Shown here piece by piece: positions 1 to 5,994 of a DNA stretch of 6,709 bases. The notes below the pieces were generated by a model. It ran no database searches and was not told the origin of the DNA. It saw only the letters and a list, made by a program, of their open reading frames with translations. The stretch comes from Sinorhizobium sp. GTDB lineage: Bacteria; Pseudomonadota; Alphaproteobacteria; Rhizobiales; Rhizobiaceae. The number at the start of each line of letters is the position of its first letter. The stretch's first letter is position 1. The stretch covers positions 1 through 6,709 of the forward strand of contig JAPSJG010000214.1 in the NCBI GenBank assembly GCA_031178305.1, given 5' to 3'. Made by a program: the position numbers and the translations under genes.

Positions 1-239
1 CAACCCTTGTAATGGTCGGTCTCGAAGAAGCGGGACGAATCGAGTTCCATTAGCGTTTCTTTTTCCTCGAGCGCGCACATCACCACCAGCGTCTCGGCGT
101 CCTTCATTCGCACGAAGCTCTTGCCTTTGACGAGCAGTGCCGGCGTTCCATAGGACGTGCCGACGGTCGTCTCCGGCAGCCCTACGGCCTCGGCCAATCG
201 CCGTACACGCTCGAAGGCTCTTTCGATCTCGTGCTCCAT
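1..239 (-). CDS. MmcQ/YjbR family protein, N-terminal part (runs off left edge)
   Basis: The reverse strand opens with ATG at 239 and stays open for 79 codons to the window edge, so the C-terminus is missing. The product begins MEHEIERAFERVRRLAEAVG and continues with a block around residues 27-43 (VGTSYGTPALLVKGKSF) followed by VRMKD. That helix plus 'GTxYGTPAxxVxGKxF' layout is typical of the MmcQ/YjbR (DUF419) family, small proteins with a CyaY-like fold. They are often labelled DNA-binding, but their role is poorly defined. Full-length members are usually about 110-130 residues, so roughly a third is absent. A Shine-Dalgarno-like GGGAG (247-251 on the reverse strand) sits 7 nt before the ATG and supports this start. 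It lies 48 bp downstream of the small gene at 288-479 on the same strand, so the two may be co-transcribed. The family call rests on recognition of the motif. Confidence 0.83.
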   Translation of the reverse strand, partial: MEHEIERAFERVRRLAEAVGLPETTVGTSYGTPALLVKGKSFVRMKDAETLVVMCALEEKETLMELDSSRFFETDHYKG

Positions 240-287
240 GGTCTCGCTCCCGCTCGCCAGCCGAACGAGGCTCGACTTTGGCCGTGA

Positions 288-479
288 TCACCGGCAGTCG
301 CAAGTCTTGTCTGTCGTGGCGCGCGGCCATGGCCAACCCGGAAATGGCAGGTCGGCGAGTTCGCGCTCCTCCATCCGCGCAAGGTCCGGATGCTGCAGTG
401 GATCACGCAACCAGTTGGCCGGGCGATGATCGCCGGACGCGTCGCTTGCAGGTCTCAGCATGCAGAATAACTTAAGCAT
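288..479 (-). CDS. Small hypothetical protein, 63 aa
   Basis: A 63-codon reverse-strand reading frame starts with ATG at 479 and ends with TGA at 288. I do not recognise the family firmly. The start has a good ribosome binding site: AGAGGA at 487-492 on the reverse strand, 7 nt before the ATG. The central part, residues 23-46 (WLRDPLQHPDLARMEERE followed by LADLPF), looks protein-like. The 'M-x-x-R-E-L-A-D' pattern faintly recalls the helical motif of short DUF1127-type rhizobial proteins, but the family is not established. The C-terminus carries two cysteines in CDC (residues 60-62). No signal peptide or membrane segment is evident. It is followed after 48 bp by the MmcQ/YjbR gene on the same strand and is divergent from the LysR gene, which makes it a candidate regulatory target. 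The RBS and codon use argue for a real gene; lack of a recognised family argues for caution. Confidence 0.5.
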   Translation of the reverse strand: MLKLFCMLRPASDASGDHRPANWLRDPLQHPDLARMEERELADLPFPGWPWPRATTDKTCDCR

Positions 480-632
480 GACGCCTTCCTCTCGATGCTG
501 CGCGCGGCGCGCATGGACCTGCGTAGTCCGCTCCGATTTCGATTTTCAAACGAGGAAACCTTGAGGAGAGATTCCCTCCTTGTGAGAGAAATTGCAATTG
601 AGATTGCTGTGTTTGTGCTTTAGAAAAACTAT
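480..632. promoter_or_regulatory. Divergent intergenic region between small protein gene and lysR-type gene
   Basis: This 153-bp stretch separates two divergent genes, the usual place for a LysR-type operator. Two dyads are visible. One is TGCGCGC-G-GCGCGCA at 499-513, close to the reverse-strand gene. The other is GCAAT-TGAG-ATTGC at 594-607, 25 bp before the LysR ATG. A weaker dyad, AGGAG with CTCCT, flanks 7 nt near 564-580. LysR proteins generally bind T-N11-A-type dyads upstream of divergent targets and often repress themselves. That family knowledge makes 594-607 a candidate site, but nothing in the sequence proves it. No convincing -35/-10 pair was found on either strand. Confidence 0.35.
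499..513. repeat. 15-bp perfect palindrome upstream of the small protein gene
   Basis: TGCGCGC, one central G, then GCGCGCA form a perfect 7+1+7 dyad. It lies 20-34 bp upstream of the ATG at 479 on the reverse strand, in the leader or promoter of that gene. It could be a protein-binding site or an RNA hairpin. In a GC-rich genome an alternating GC palindrome can also arise by chance. Confidence 0.35.
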
Positions 633-1568
633 ATGAAGGACCTCAATACGATCCATCTGAACGGATTGCGCGCCGTCGAGGCTGCCGGTCGGTTGGGCTC
701 GCTCGCGGCTGCGGCGGAAGAGCTTGGCGTCACGCCCGGTGCCGTCAGCCAGCAGATCGCGAAGGCCGAAGCGCAGCTCGGACGGAAGCTCTTCGAGCGC
801 TCGCCGCGAGGTCTCCTCGTTACCGAATTGGGCCGCCCGCTCCTGGCGCGCCTGTCGAAAGCCTTCGCGGAGCTTGCGCAGGCGGTCGCAGAGACGCGGC
901 ATCGCGACGCGTCGGTGCTGACGGTCTCGGTGGCGCCCGTCTTTGCTGCGCGATGGTTGGTGTACCGGCTGAACCGCTTTGCCGAGCGCCATCCGGAAAT
1001 CCGGCTCAGAATCGATGCGACCACCAAGCTCGCCAACCTCGAAACGTCGGACGTGGATCTCGCTATTCGCGTCGGAGCGGGGCACTGGACGGGGGTACGC
1101 GCCGAGCTGCTTCTCGAGCAGGAGGTGTTTCCCGTATGCTCGCCGGCGCTCGCAGCAGGATTGCGAGTCCCTGCCGACATTCTGCAGCTTCCGGCCGTCG
1201 TCGACGAGCACGCGATGTTTTCTTGGGAGGTATGGCTGAAGGCCGCCGGCCTCTCCGGCGCTGAGATGACGGTGCGCCACAGGTTCAACGACGCATCTCT
1301 CGCGCTCGATGCCGCCATTGCCGGTCAGGGTGTCATGATCGCCTGGCAGACGCTGGCCGGCTATGCGGTGATGAAGGGCAGTCTGGTCGCGCCCTTCGGC
1401 ATCCGCGCCAAGACCGGCTTCGGCCACTATTTCGTGACGTCCGCATCACGGCGGGAAAGCAAAGCGGCGCTCGCCTTCAAGCAATGGGTGCGGGAGGAAG
1501 TGGAAGAGGGGATGCGTGAGCTTACCGCTATTCCGGTTCCTTCAGCCGTTCTTCCATCATCGCATTGA
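633..1568 (+). CDS. LysR-type transcriptional regulator, GcvA-like
   Basis: A 311-residue DNA-binding regulator, a typical length for the LysR family. Residues 8-67 form the N-terminal winged helix-turn-helix: LNGLRAVEAAGRLGSLAAAA, then EELGVTPGAVSQQI as recognition region and RKLFERSPRGLLVTELG as wing. Residues 93-295 are the periplasmic-binding-protein-like effector domain, opening LTVSVAPVFAARWLVYRL and containing DVDLAIRVGAG (140-150), a hallmark of the GcvA/AmpR branch. The start is well fixed: an in-frame TAG lies at 621-623, four codons upstream, although no clear Shine-Dalgarno precedes the ATG. The effector and targets are unknown; GcvA-like here describes sequence style, not glycine-cleavage control. 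The gene is divergent from the small protein/MmcQ pair and convergent with the glutathione S-transferase, overlapping it by 41 bp. The last dozen residues (PVPSAVLPSSH) lie inside that overlap and look like a non-conserved tail. Confidence 0.93.
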   Translation: MKDLNTIHLNGLRAVEAAGRLGSLAAAAEELGVTPGAVSQQIAKAEAQLGRKLFERSPRGLLVTELGRPLLARLSKAFAELAQAVAETRHRDASVLTVSVAPVFAARWLVYRLNRFAERHPEIRLRIDATTKLANLETSDVDLAIRVGAGHWTGVRAELLLEQEVFPVCSPALAAGLRVPADILQLPAVVDEHAMFSWEVWLKAAGLSGAEMTVRHRFNDASLALDAAIAGQGVMIAWQTLAGYAVMKGSLVAPFGIRAKTGFGHYFVTSASRRESKAALAFKQWVREEVEEGMRELTAIPVPSAVLPSSH

Positions 1569-2187
1569 AGGCGGGGCGCGACTGGCAGCGCGCGAGCCAC
1601 GCCTTGACGCGCGGATGGGCATCGAAGAGCGCAGTCTGGCTCATCGCATAGCGGAAGACCTCTGCGAGATTGAGGTCGGCCACGGTGAACCGGCCACCGA
1701 CCACGTATTTACGGGTCTCGAGATGTGCTTCGAGAACGGCGAAGGTTTTCTTAAGCGACTGCACGCAATCGGCTATGCGCTCGCGGCCCTCGGGCGTGTT
1801 CTCGATGCCGCCGTCATAGGCAAGCACGATCTTGACCGCATGCGGCTCGACTTCGGTCGCCACCCACATGGTCCAGTTGCCGATCAGGCCCTCTTCGGTC
1901 ATATCTGCCGGCGCAAGCGGACCGCCATGTTTGCGGGCGAGATAGAGGTTATTCGCAAGCGATTCGGTCAGGATCAACCCGTTGTCGTCGATCGCCGGAA
2001 CGAGCCCCATCGGGTTGACGGCGAGAAAGCTTGGCGAGCGCGTATTGAGAGGCGCATCCTCAGCCAAAGGGTCGGCGAGACGGCGCGCCTGGATCACCGG
2101 CACGGATCTGAAGGGAATGCCGAGTTCATGTGCCATCCAGTAGTTGCGCGATGCGCGCGAGCGATAAACGCCATAGATCGTCAGCAT
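1528..2187 (-). CDS. Glutathione S-transferase family protein
   Basis: A 219-residue cytosolic GST-like protein. Residues 1-86 form the thioredoxin-fold domain: MLTIYGVYRSRASRNYWMAH, then VNPMGLVPAIDDNG with the cis-proline at P64 and LTESLANNLYLA with the E75-S76 pair that normally holds the gamma-glutamyl end of glutathione. Residues 95-215 are the all-helical C-terminal domain, containing FTVADLNLAEV (167-177, with the T-x-x-D N-capping box) and HPRVKAWLARCQSRPAF. The family conjugates or reduces electrophilic substrates with glutathione; the substrate here cannot be read. The catalytic hydroxyl probably lies in YRSRAS (8-13), but which residue is unclear. The frame extends 54 codons further upstream, but the GST fold starts at the 2187 ATG and a GGAGG is 7 nt before it, so the longer form is rejected. 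The 3' end overlaps the convergent LysR gene. Confidence 0.92.
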   Translation of the reverse strand: MLTIYGVYRSRASRNYWMAHELGIPFRSVPVIQARRLADPLAEDAPLNTRSPSFLAVNPMGLVPAIDDNGLILTESLANNLYLARKHGGPLAPADMTEEGLIGNWTMWVATEVEPHAVKIVLAYDGGIENTPEGRERIADCVQSLKKTFAVLEAHLETRKYVVGGRFTVADLNLAEVFRYAMSQTALFDAHPRVKAWLARCQSRPAFNAMMEERLKEPE

Positions 2188-2194
2188 CTCCGGC

Positions 2195-2199
2195 CCTCC
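2195..2199 (-). promoter_or_regulatory. Ribosome binding site that fixes the GST start
   Basis: On the reverse strand this reads GGAGG, 7 nt before the ATG at 2187. It is the strongest Shine-Dalgarno on that strand in the area. It decides between this start and an in-frame ATG at 2349, which would add 54 residues with no GST homology. Confidence 0.75.
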
Positions 2200-2321
2200 A
2201 CCTCTTTGCGAAGGCTGTTGTCTTAAGCAATCGTCCCCTGAGGAAAAAGCGGTCGCAATTGATGATGACATGAAATCTTTTGATGGCGCATTTTGACGGG
2301 TTTCTTGTCTTGCGAGGAAGA

Positions 2322-2350
2322 GTTGCGGACGTGCCGCGCCAGTCCGCAAC
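2322..2350. repeat. 9-bp perfect inverted repeat upstream of the GGDEF-EAL gene
   Basis: GTTGCGGAC at 2322-2330 and GTCCGCAAC at 2342-2350 are exact reverse complements separated by 11 nt. The dyad lies 74 bp before the ATG of the c-di-GMP gene. There is no T-run on either side in either direction, so it is not a typical intrinsic terminator. A regulator-binding dyad or a structured 5' leader are the likelier readings. Confidence 0.5.
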
Positions 2351-2423
2351 CTTCAGACGATTTCCAGGCGCTTTTTAGAGAAGCCTAACCACTCTCCTTT
2401 AGAACGGGCCGAGAAAGCCAGAT

Positions 2424-4766
2424 ATGCTCTTCCGGAGGCTCTGCTTGGTAAGGAAAACCCGATCTGCGGCCCTCAATGCCGACAACAATGCCGAGACCCG
2501 GCGGTTGATCGCTGCCGGCAACCGGCTTGCGAAGGAAGTGGCGCGCCTTTTTCCGTCCGAGCCGGACATCGCCGATAGCCACTATTGGCTGGAGACGATG
2601 ATCAACCACGTCCCGGACTATATCTACGCAAAGGATACCGAGGGGCGCTTTCTCATCGCCAACGAGGTGACTGTCGCAGACAACGGGCTCACGAGCCTGC
2701 AGGAGCTGGTCGGCAAGACCGATTTCGACCTGCACCCGCACGAATTCGCCGCGGCCGTGGCGGAGACGGAACGGCAGGTGATCGAGACCGGCGAGCCGAT
2801 CCTCGGCCTCGAGGAGCGGGCGATGGTCAGCAAGGGCCGCGACCGCTGGCTGATGACCTCGAAGGTGCCGCTGCGCAACAAGCGCGGCAAGATCGTCGGT
2901 ACCGTCGGTATCTCGCGCGACATTTCCGAGCGGAAGGCGGCCGAGCGGCTGCTCGAGGGGCAGGCCCGCCTCCTGGAGATGGTCGCCCGGGGCGAGCCGC
3001 TGGATACGTTCTTCCACGAACTCATCCGCCTCGTCGAACTGCTCATGCCCGGCATCAAGGGATCGATCCTGCTGCTTTCGGACGATGGCCGGCAATTGCT
3101 CCTCGGGGCCGCGCCTAGCCTGGACGAGGGCTGTCGTGCGGCCATCCAGGGCGTGGAGGTCGGGCCGAAGGCCGGCTCCTGCGGGACCGCTGCCTGGCGC
3201 GGCGAGCAGGTGATCGTCAGCGATGTCCTCACCGATCCGCTCTGGGAAGCCGAAGTCGATCTCGTCGCGCCTTTCGGCTTTCGCGCCTGCTGGTCGACGC
3301 CGATCTTTTCGCGAGAGCGGAAGGTCCTCGGTACTTTAGCGTTATATTCCGGGCAGGTGGGCGTTCCAAGCGATCACCACCAGGAACTGATCGCGATGGC
3401 TGCCCGTCTCGCCGGCATCGCCATCGAGCGCAAACGGGCCGAGGACCGGATCAGCTTCATGGCCCACCATGACGTCCTGACCGGGCTTCCCAACCGCGCC
3501 CTTTTCGAGGCCGAAGTAGCCGGAAAGCTCGAATCCATTCGGCAGCGCGAGCAATGGGCGGTGCTTGCATTTCTCGACCTCGACAATTTCAAGCTGATCA
3601 ATGATAATCTCGGCCACGCGGCGGGCGACGAACTTCTAAAGGCGGTCGCGGCGCGCATGCGAGCCGCGGTGCGCAAGTCCGACGTCGTGGTGCGCGTCGC
3701 CGGCGACGAATTCATCATTCTCCTGAACGGCGTGCCGACCAATCGGGATGTCATCCTGGCGCGGCTGGAGGATATCCGGACAGCGATCGCAATGCCGGTC
3801 CAGTTGCACGGGCGCAGCCTGCAGGTCACCTGCAGCATGGGCGTCGCCTGCTTTCCAAACCATGGCCGCACCGTCAGCGAATTGCTCGCCAATGCCGATC
3901 TCGCCATGTACCGCGCCAAGGAATTCGGCCGCAACAATCTCCAGGTCTTCACCCAGGAAATGGCCGCCAAGGCCCATGAGAAGCTGGAATGGCAGGAGGA
4001 ACTGCGCGCGGCGATCGCGCGCGAGGAATTCGTCCTGCATTTCCAGCCACAGATGAGCCTTTCGAGCGGCCGCATTTTCGCCGCCGAGGCGCTCCTGCGC
4101 TGGAAGCATCCGGTGCGCGGCGTGATCTCGCCGGCGACATTCATTCCGCTCGCCGAGGAGACCGGGCTGATCGTGCCGATCGGCGAGTGGGTCTTGAGAG
4201 CCGCCTGCCGCCAGTTGAAGGCTTGGCAGGACGCAGGCCTGCCGCCGCTCATCGTCAGCGTCAACGTTTCCGCCCGGCAATTCCGGGAGCGCGATTGGGC
4301 TGCCCGGGTGGCTGCGATCCTCAGCGAAACCGGTCTCGACGCGCGCTATCTCGAACTCGAACTGACCGAGAGCCTGATCATGCAGGACGTGCCGGGTGCG
4401 GTCGCCATGATGCATGAGCTGGAGGCGATCGGCGTTCATCTCGCCATCGATGATTTCGGGACCGGCTATTCGAGCTTGAGCGCGCTGAAGCGCTTCCCCG
4501 TGCGCCGATTGAAGATCGATCGATCCTTCGTCGAGGACATCCCTTCGGACCCGGAGGACGAGGCGATCACCGCGGCGATCATATCGCTCGCGCAGAAGCT
4601 CGGACTGCGCGTCGTTGCCGAAGGCGTGGAATCCGAAGCCCAGGTCGAATTTCTGCAGCAATGCGGCTGCGACGAGATCCAGGGCTATTTCTTCAGCCGG
4701 CCGCTGCCGGCAGGGGAGTTCGAAGCGATGCTGCGCCGGTCGGCCGGCAGAACGGACGATGTATGA
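2424..4766 (+). CDS. PAS-GAF-GGDEF-EAL bifunctional c-di-GMP enzyme
   Basis: A 780-residue soluble protein predicted to make and/or break cyclic di-GMP, the second messenger controlling the motile-to-sessile switch. Domains in order: unassigned N-terminus 1-50; PAS 53-172, ending VGTVGISRDISERKAAE; GAF about 190-337, with GSCGTAA at 251-257; GGDEF about 342-512, with D385 in FLDLDNFKLIND, an RKSD I-site at 417-420 and the catalytic motif as AGDEF at 426-430; EAL about 522-770. The EAL site looks complete: E555-A-L, N614, E646, D676-D677 in DDFGTGYSS, K697, E733 and Q753. So the phosphodiesterase is probably active. The cyclase carries Ala for the first Gly, a variant known to be active in some proteins, and the I-site suggests product feedback. 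PAS and GAF point to cytoplasmic signal sensing; the ligands are not visible, and no membrane segment is present. An in-frame TAG at 2400 bounds the start. The ATG at 2424 has a weak RBS, while TTG at 2445 has a better one. Confidence 0.95.
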   Translation: MLFRRLCLVRKTRSAALNADNNAETRRLIAAGNRLAKEVARLFPSEPDIADSHYWLETMINHVPDYIYAKDTEGRFLIANEVTVADNGLTSLQELVGKTDFDLHPHEFAAAVAETERQVIETGEPILGLEERAMVSKGRDRWLMTSKVPLRNKRGKIVGTVGISRDISERKAAERLLEGQARLLEMVARGEPLDTFFHELIRLVELLMPGIKGSILLLSDDGRQLLLGAAPSLDEGCRAAIQGVEVGPKAGSCGTAAWRGEQVIVSDVLTDPLWEAEVDLVAPFGFRACWSTPIFSRERKVLGTLALYSGQVGVPSDHHQELIAMAARLAGIAIERKRAEDRISFMAHHDVLTGLPNRALFEAEVAGKLESIRQREQWAVLAFLDLDNFKLINDNLGHAAGDELLKAVAARMRAAVRKSDVVVRVAGDEFIILLNGVPTNRDVILARLEDIRTAIAMPVQLHGRSLQVTCSMGVACFPNHGRTVSELLANADLAMYRAKEFGRNNLQVFTQEMAAKAHEKLEWQEELRAAIAREEFVLHFQPQMSLSSGRIFAAEALLRWKHPVRGVISPATFIPLAEETGLIVPIGEWVLRAACRQLKAWQDAGLPPLIVSVNVSARQFRERDWAARVAAILSETGLDARYLELELTESLIMQDVPGAVAMMHELEAIGVHLAIDDFGTGYSSLSALKRFPVRRLKIDRSFVEDIPSDPEDEAITAAIISLAQKLGLRVVAEGVESEAQVEFLQQCGCDEIQGYFFSRPLPAGEFEAMLRRSAGRTDDV
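2434..2438 (+). promoter_or_regulatory. Shine-Dalgarno pointing to a possible TTG start of the GGDEF-EAL gene
   Basis: GGAGG lies here, 6 nt before an in-frame TTG at 2445, which is codon 8 of the longest reading frame. The ATG at 2424 has only GAGAAAG-like sequence upstream. The true protein may therefore lack the first seven residues. Domain content is unaffected. Confidence 0.4.
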
Positions 4767-5005
4767 GGTCGAGCGCGCGATCGTGATCGGATGTTTGATG
4801 ACAGAAGCGCTGTTCCAGCGATAAATGCAAGTTTGGGGCGAGTTCGGTACCAGCTTCCGCTTGCCCTTCTGTCCGCCTTGCCAATATCGGTCGCGACGAT
4901 TGGAATTGCTTCGAGGGCCGTCTGCGATCTGATAGCAAGAGGCGGGATGACGCGAATCACCGTTGTGCCGCCCGTTTCCTCCTTGCACCCGAACCAAAGA
5001 GTCCA
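4767..5005. other. Intergenic region between GGDEF-EAL and L,D-transpeptidase genes
   Basis: A 239-bp gap with no supported gene. Reading frames crossing it on both strands have no recognisable domain and no good ribosome binding site. A short dyad, CGATC-GT-GATCG, lies at 4778-4789, 12 bp after the stop codon of the upstream gene. There is no hairpin with T-run that would end transcription, and no clear promoter box for the downstream gene, although the gap size suggests it has its own promoter. Confidence 0.45.
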
Positions 5006-5776
5006 ATGTCTTCGCTGCCCTTGTTTTCACGCCGTCGTTTCCTCCGCGCCTCGGGGTTCGCAATCGCCTCCGCAGGCCTTGCGGGCTGCACCTCTTCGAT
5101 GAACACCGACCGTTTTCGTCAGGAAACGATGCCGGTGTTCCGCAATCCGGCGCTCGAGGGTCACTGGGTCGAACCGGCCGGAGATCTGCTTGAAGGACCG
5201 GTGCCCACGGGATTGCCGCCGCAGGATGCCTATTACGGCGAAATTTACGCGGCGAAGGAGGATGGCGGTGTTCTCATTCCTGCCGTGCCCTATCGGCAGA
5301 TCGATCCACGTTTCTATCGCCAGGAGGTCAGCGACCCCTTCGGCGAGGCCCCCGGCGCGATCGTCGTCGACACGGCCGACCGCTATCTCTATCATATCCA
5401 GCAAGGCGGCCGCGCGACGCGCTATGGCGTCGGCCTCGGGCGCGAAGGCTTCGCCTGGTCGGGACGCGGCGTCATTCAGTGGAAGCAGAAGTGGCCGAAA
5501 TGGACGCCGCCGGAAACGATGATCGCGCGCCAGCCGGTACTGGCGAAATACTCGGCCAATAATGGCGGCATGCCCGGAGGACTCGACAATCCGCTCGGTG
5601 CGCGCGCACTTTACATTTTCCAGAACGGCCAGGACACGCTTTACCGCGTGCACGGCACGCCGGAATGGCAATCGATCGGCAAGGCCGTTTCCTCCGGTTG
5701 CGTGCGCATGCTCAATCAGGACGTCATCGATCTCTACGGCCGCGTGCGCGGCAAGGCGCCGATCCTTGTTGTTTGA
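5006..5776 (+). CDS. L,D-transpeptidase (YkuD/ErfK family), Tat-like lipoprotein signal
   Basis: A 256-residue cell-envelope enzyme. The N-terminus carries a near-perfect twin-arginine motif, SRRRFLR at 8-14, a hydrophobic stretch at 15-27 and a lipobox-like LAGC with Cys28. This predicts export, probably by Tat, and possible lipid anchoring. The YkuD catalytic domain spans about residues 115-256. It opens GAIVVDTADRYLYHI and holds H216 (YRVHGTPEW) and SSGCVRM (229-235) with nucleophile C232. The family cuts the L,D bond of a tetrapeptide stem and forms 3-3 peptidoglycan cross-links or attaches outer-membrane proteins to peptidoglycan, the latter known in alphaproteobacteria; which applies here cannot be read. 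The upstream RBS is weak (AAGAG, 4 nt before ATG), but the signal peptide starting at this ATG supports it. It stands alone between a c-di-GMP gene and the RIME-like repeat; the neighbours say nothing specific about its job. Confidence 0.93.
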   Translation: MSSLPLFSRRRFLRASGFAIASAGLAGCTSSMNTDRFRQETMPVFRNPALEGHWVEPAGDLLEGPVPTGLPPQDAYYGEIYAAKEDGGVLIPAVPYRQIDPRFYRQEVSDPFGEAPGAIVVDTADRYLYHIQQGGRATRYGVGLGREGFAWSGRGVIQWKQKWPKWTPPETMIARQPVLAKYSANNGGMPGGLDNPLGARALYIFQNGQDTLYRVHGTPEWQSIGKAVSSGCVRMLNQDVIDLYGRVRGKAPILVV

Positions 5777-5810
5777 TCGTTGCCCAAGCCACGACTAGCC
5801 GCGCCAAAGA

Positions 5811-5974
5811 CCCGCTGGCCTGCCGGCCATCTCCCCCACAAGGGGGAAAATGACTCTCGGCAAGCCAATCGCTCCACTCAAAGGTATCGCGATGCAGAGC
5901 CCAGATGGGCGCACCTGGTGCCCGTCGGATTCTCCCCTCTTGTGGGGGAGATGGCCGGCAGGCCAGAGGGGGTA
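5811..5974. repeat. RIME-like rhizobial palindromic intergenic element
   Basis: Two 28-bp arms, 5815-5842 and 5939-5966, are exact reverse complements separated by 96 nt. Each arm is itself made of two small dyads: TGGCC-TGCC-GGCCA, and a C-run/G-run hairpin (CCCCC-ACAA-GGGGG at left; TCTCCCC with GGGGAGA at right). The spacer holds a further dyad near 5908-5924, GGGC(G)CAC-CTG-GTGCCC. The right arm continues into AGGGGGT, while the left outer edge is degraded (ACCCG). This sequence style and compound palindrome match my recollection of the Rhizobium-specific intergenic mosaic elements (RIME), non-coding repeats dispersed through Sinorhizobium and related genomes. It fills the gap between two convergent genes. 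No T-run follows the hairpins, so intrinsic termination is not evident, although readthrough RNA would fold strongly. Confidence 0.8.
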
Positions 5975-5994
5975 GCGTTCGCCGAAAGATGAGC

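Larger units (their letters stand above)
2188..2423. other. Divergent intergenic region, GST gene to GGDEF-EAL gene
   Basis: This 236-bp gap must contain the start signals of both divergent genes. It holds the GST ribosome binding site next to 2187 and a clear hairpin at 2322-2350. A TTGACG at 2293-2298 resembles a -35 box for the plus-strand gene, but no acceptable -10 lies about 17 bp downstream, so no promoter is called. No convincing small gene was seen here. Confidence 0.5.

Noticed and set aside
137..475. 112-codon plus-strand reading frame over the MmcQ/YjbR and small-protein genes
   Set aside because: It is arginine- and serine-rich with no motif or RBS, and lies antisense to an MmcQ/YjbR protein with recognisable motifs.
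546..1427. 293-codon reverse-strand reading frame across the LysR gene
   Set aside because: It has no domain, and the opposite strand encodes a full LysR protein; a shadow of GC-rich coding.
1516..2226. 236-codon plus-strand reading frame across the GST gene
   Set aside because: The reverse strand has a full GST with RBS and both domains; the plus-strand product has no family features.
2293..2298. TTGACG as a -35 box for the GGDEF-EAL gene
   Set aside because: No reasonable -10 hexamer lies 16-18 bp downstream.
2188..2349. Extended GST start at 2349 adding 54 residues
   Set aside because: The extra residues have no GST similarity or signal peptide, while the 2187 ATG begins the thioredoxin fold and has GGAGG 7 nt upstream.
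3636..5063. 475-codon open reading frame on the reverse strand across the GGDEF-EAL gene
   Set aside because: It is antisense to a protein with complete GGDEF and EAL motifs, has no recognisable domain, and its length is expected from GC-rich third positions in the true frame.
4791..5102. Possible small protein with a hydrophobic stretch in the gap before the L,D-transpeptidase gene
   Set aside because: It has no ribosome binding site, runs into the next gene in another frame, and shows no known motif.
5815..5966. CRISPR repeat pair or intrinsic terminator
   Set aside because: There are only two copies, in inverted orientation with internal dyads, and no spacers of regular size. No T-run follows the hairpins. 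The pattern fits a RIME-type element better.
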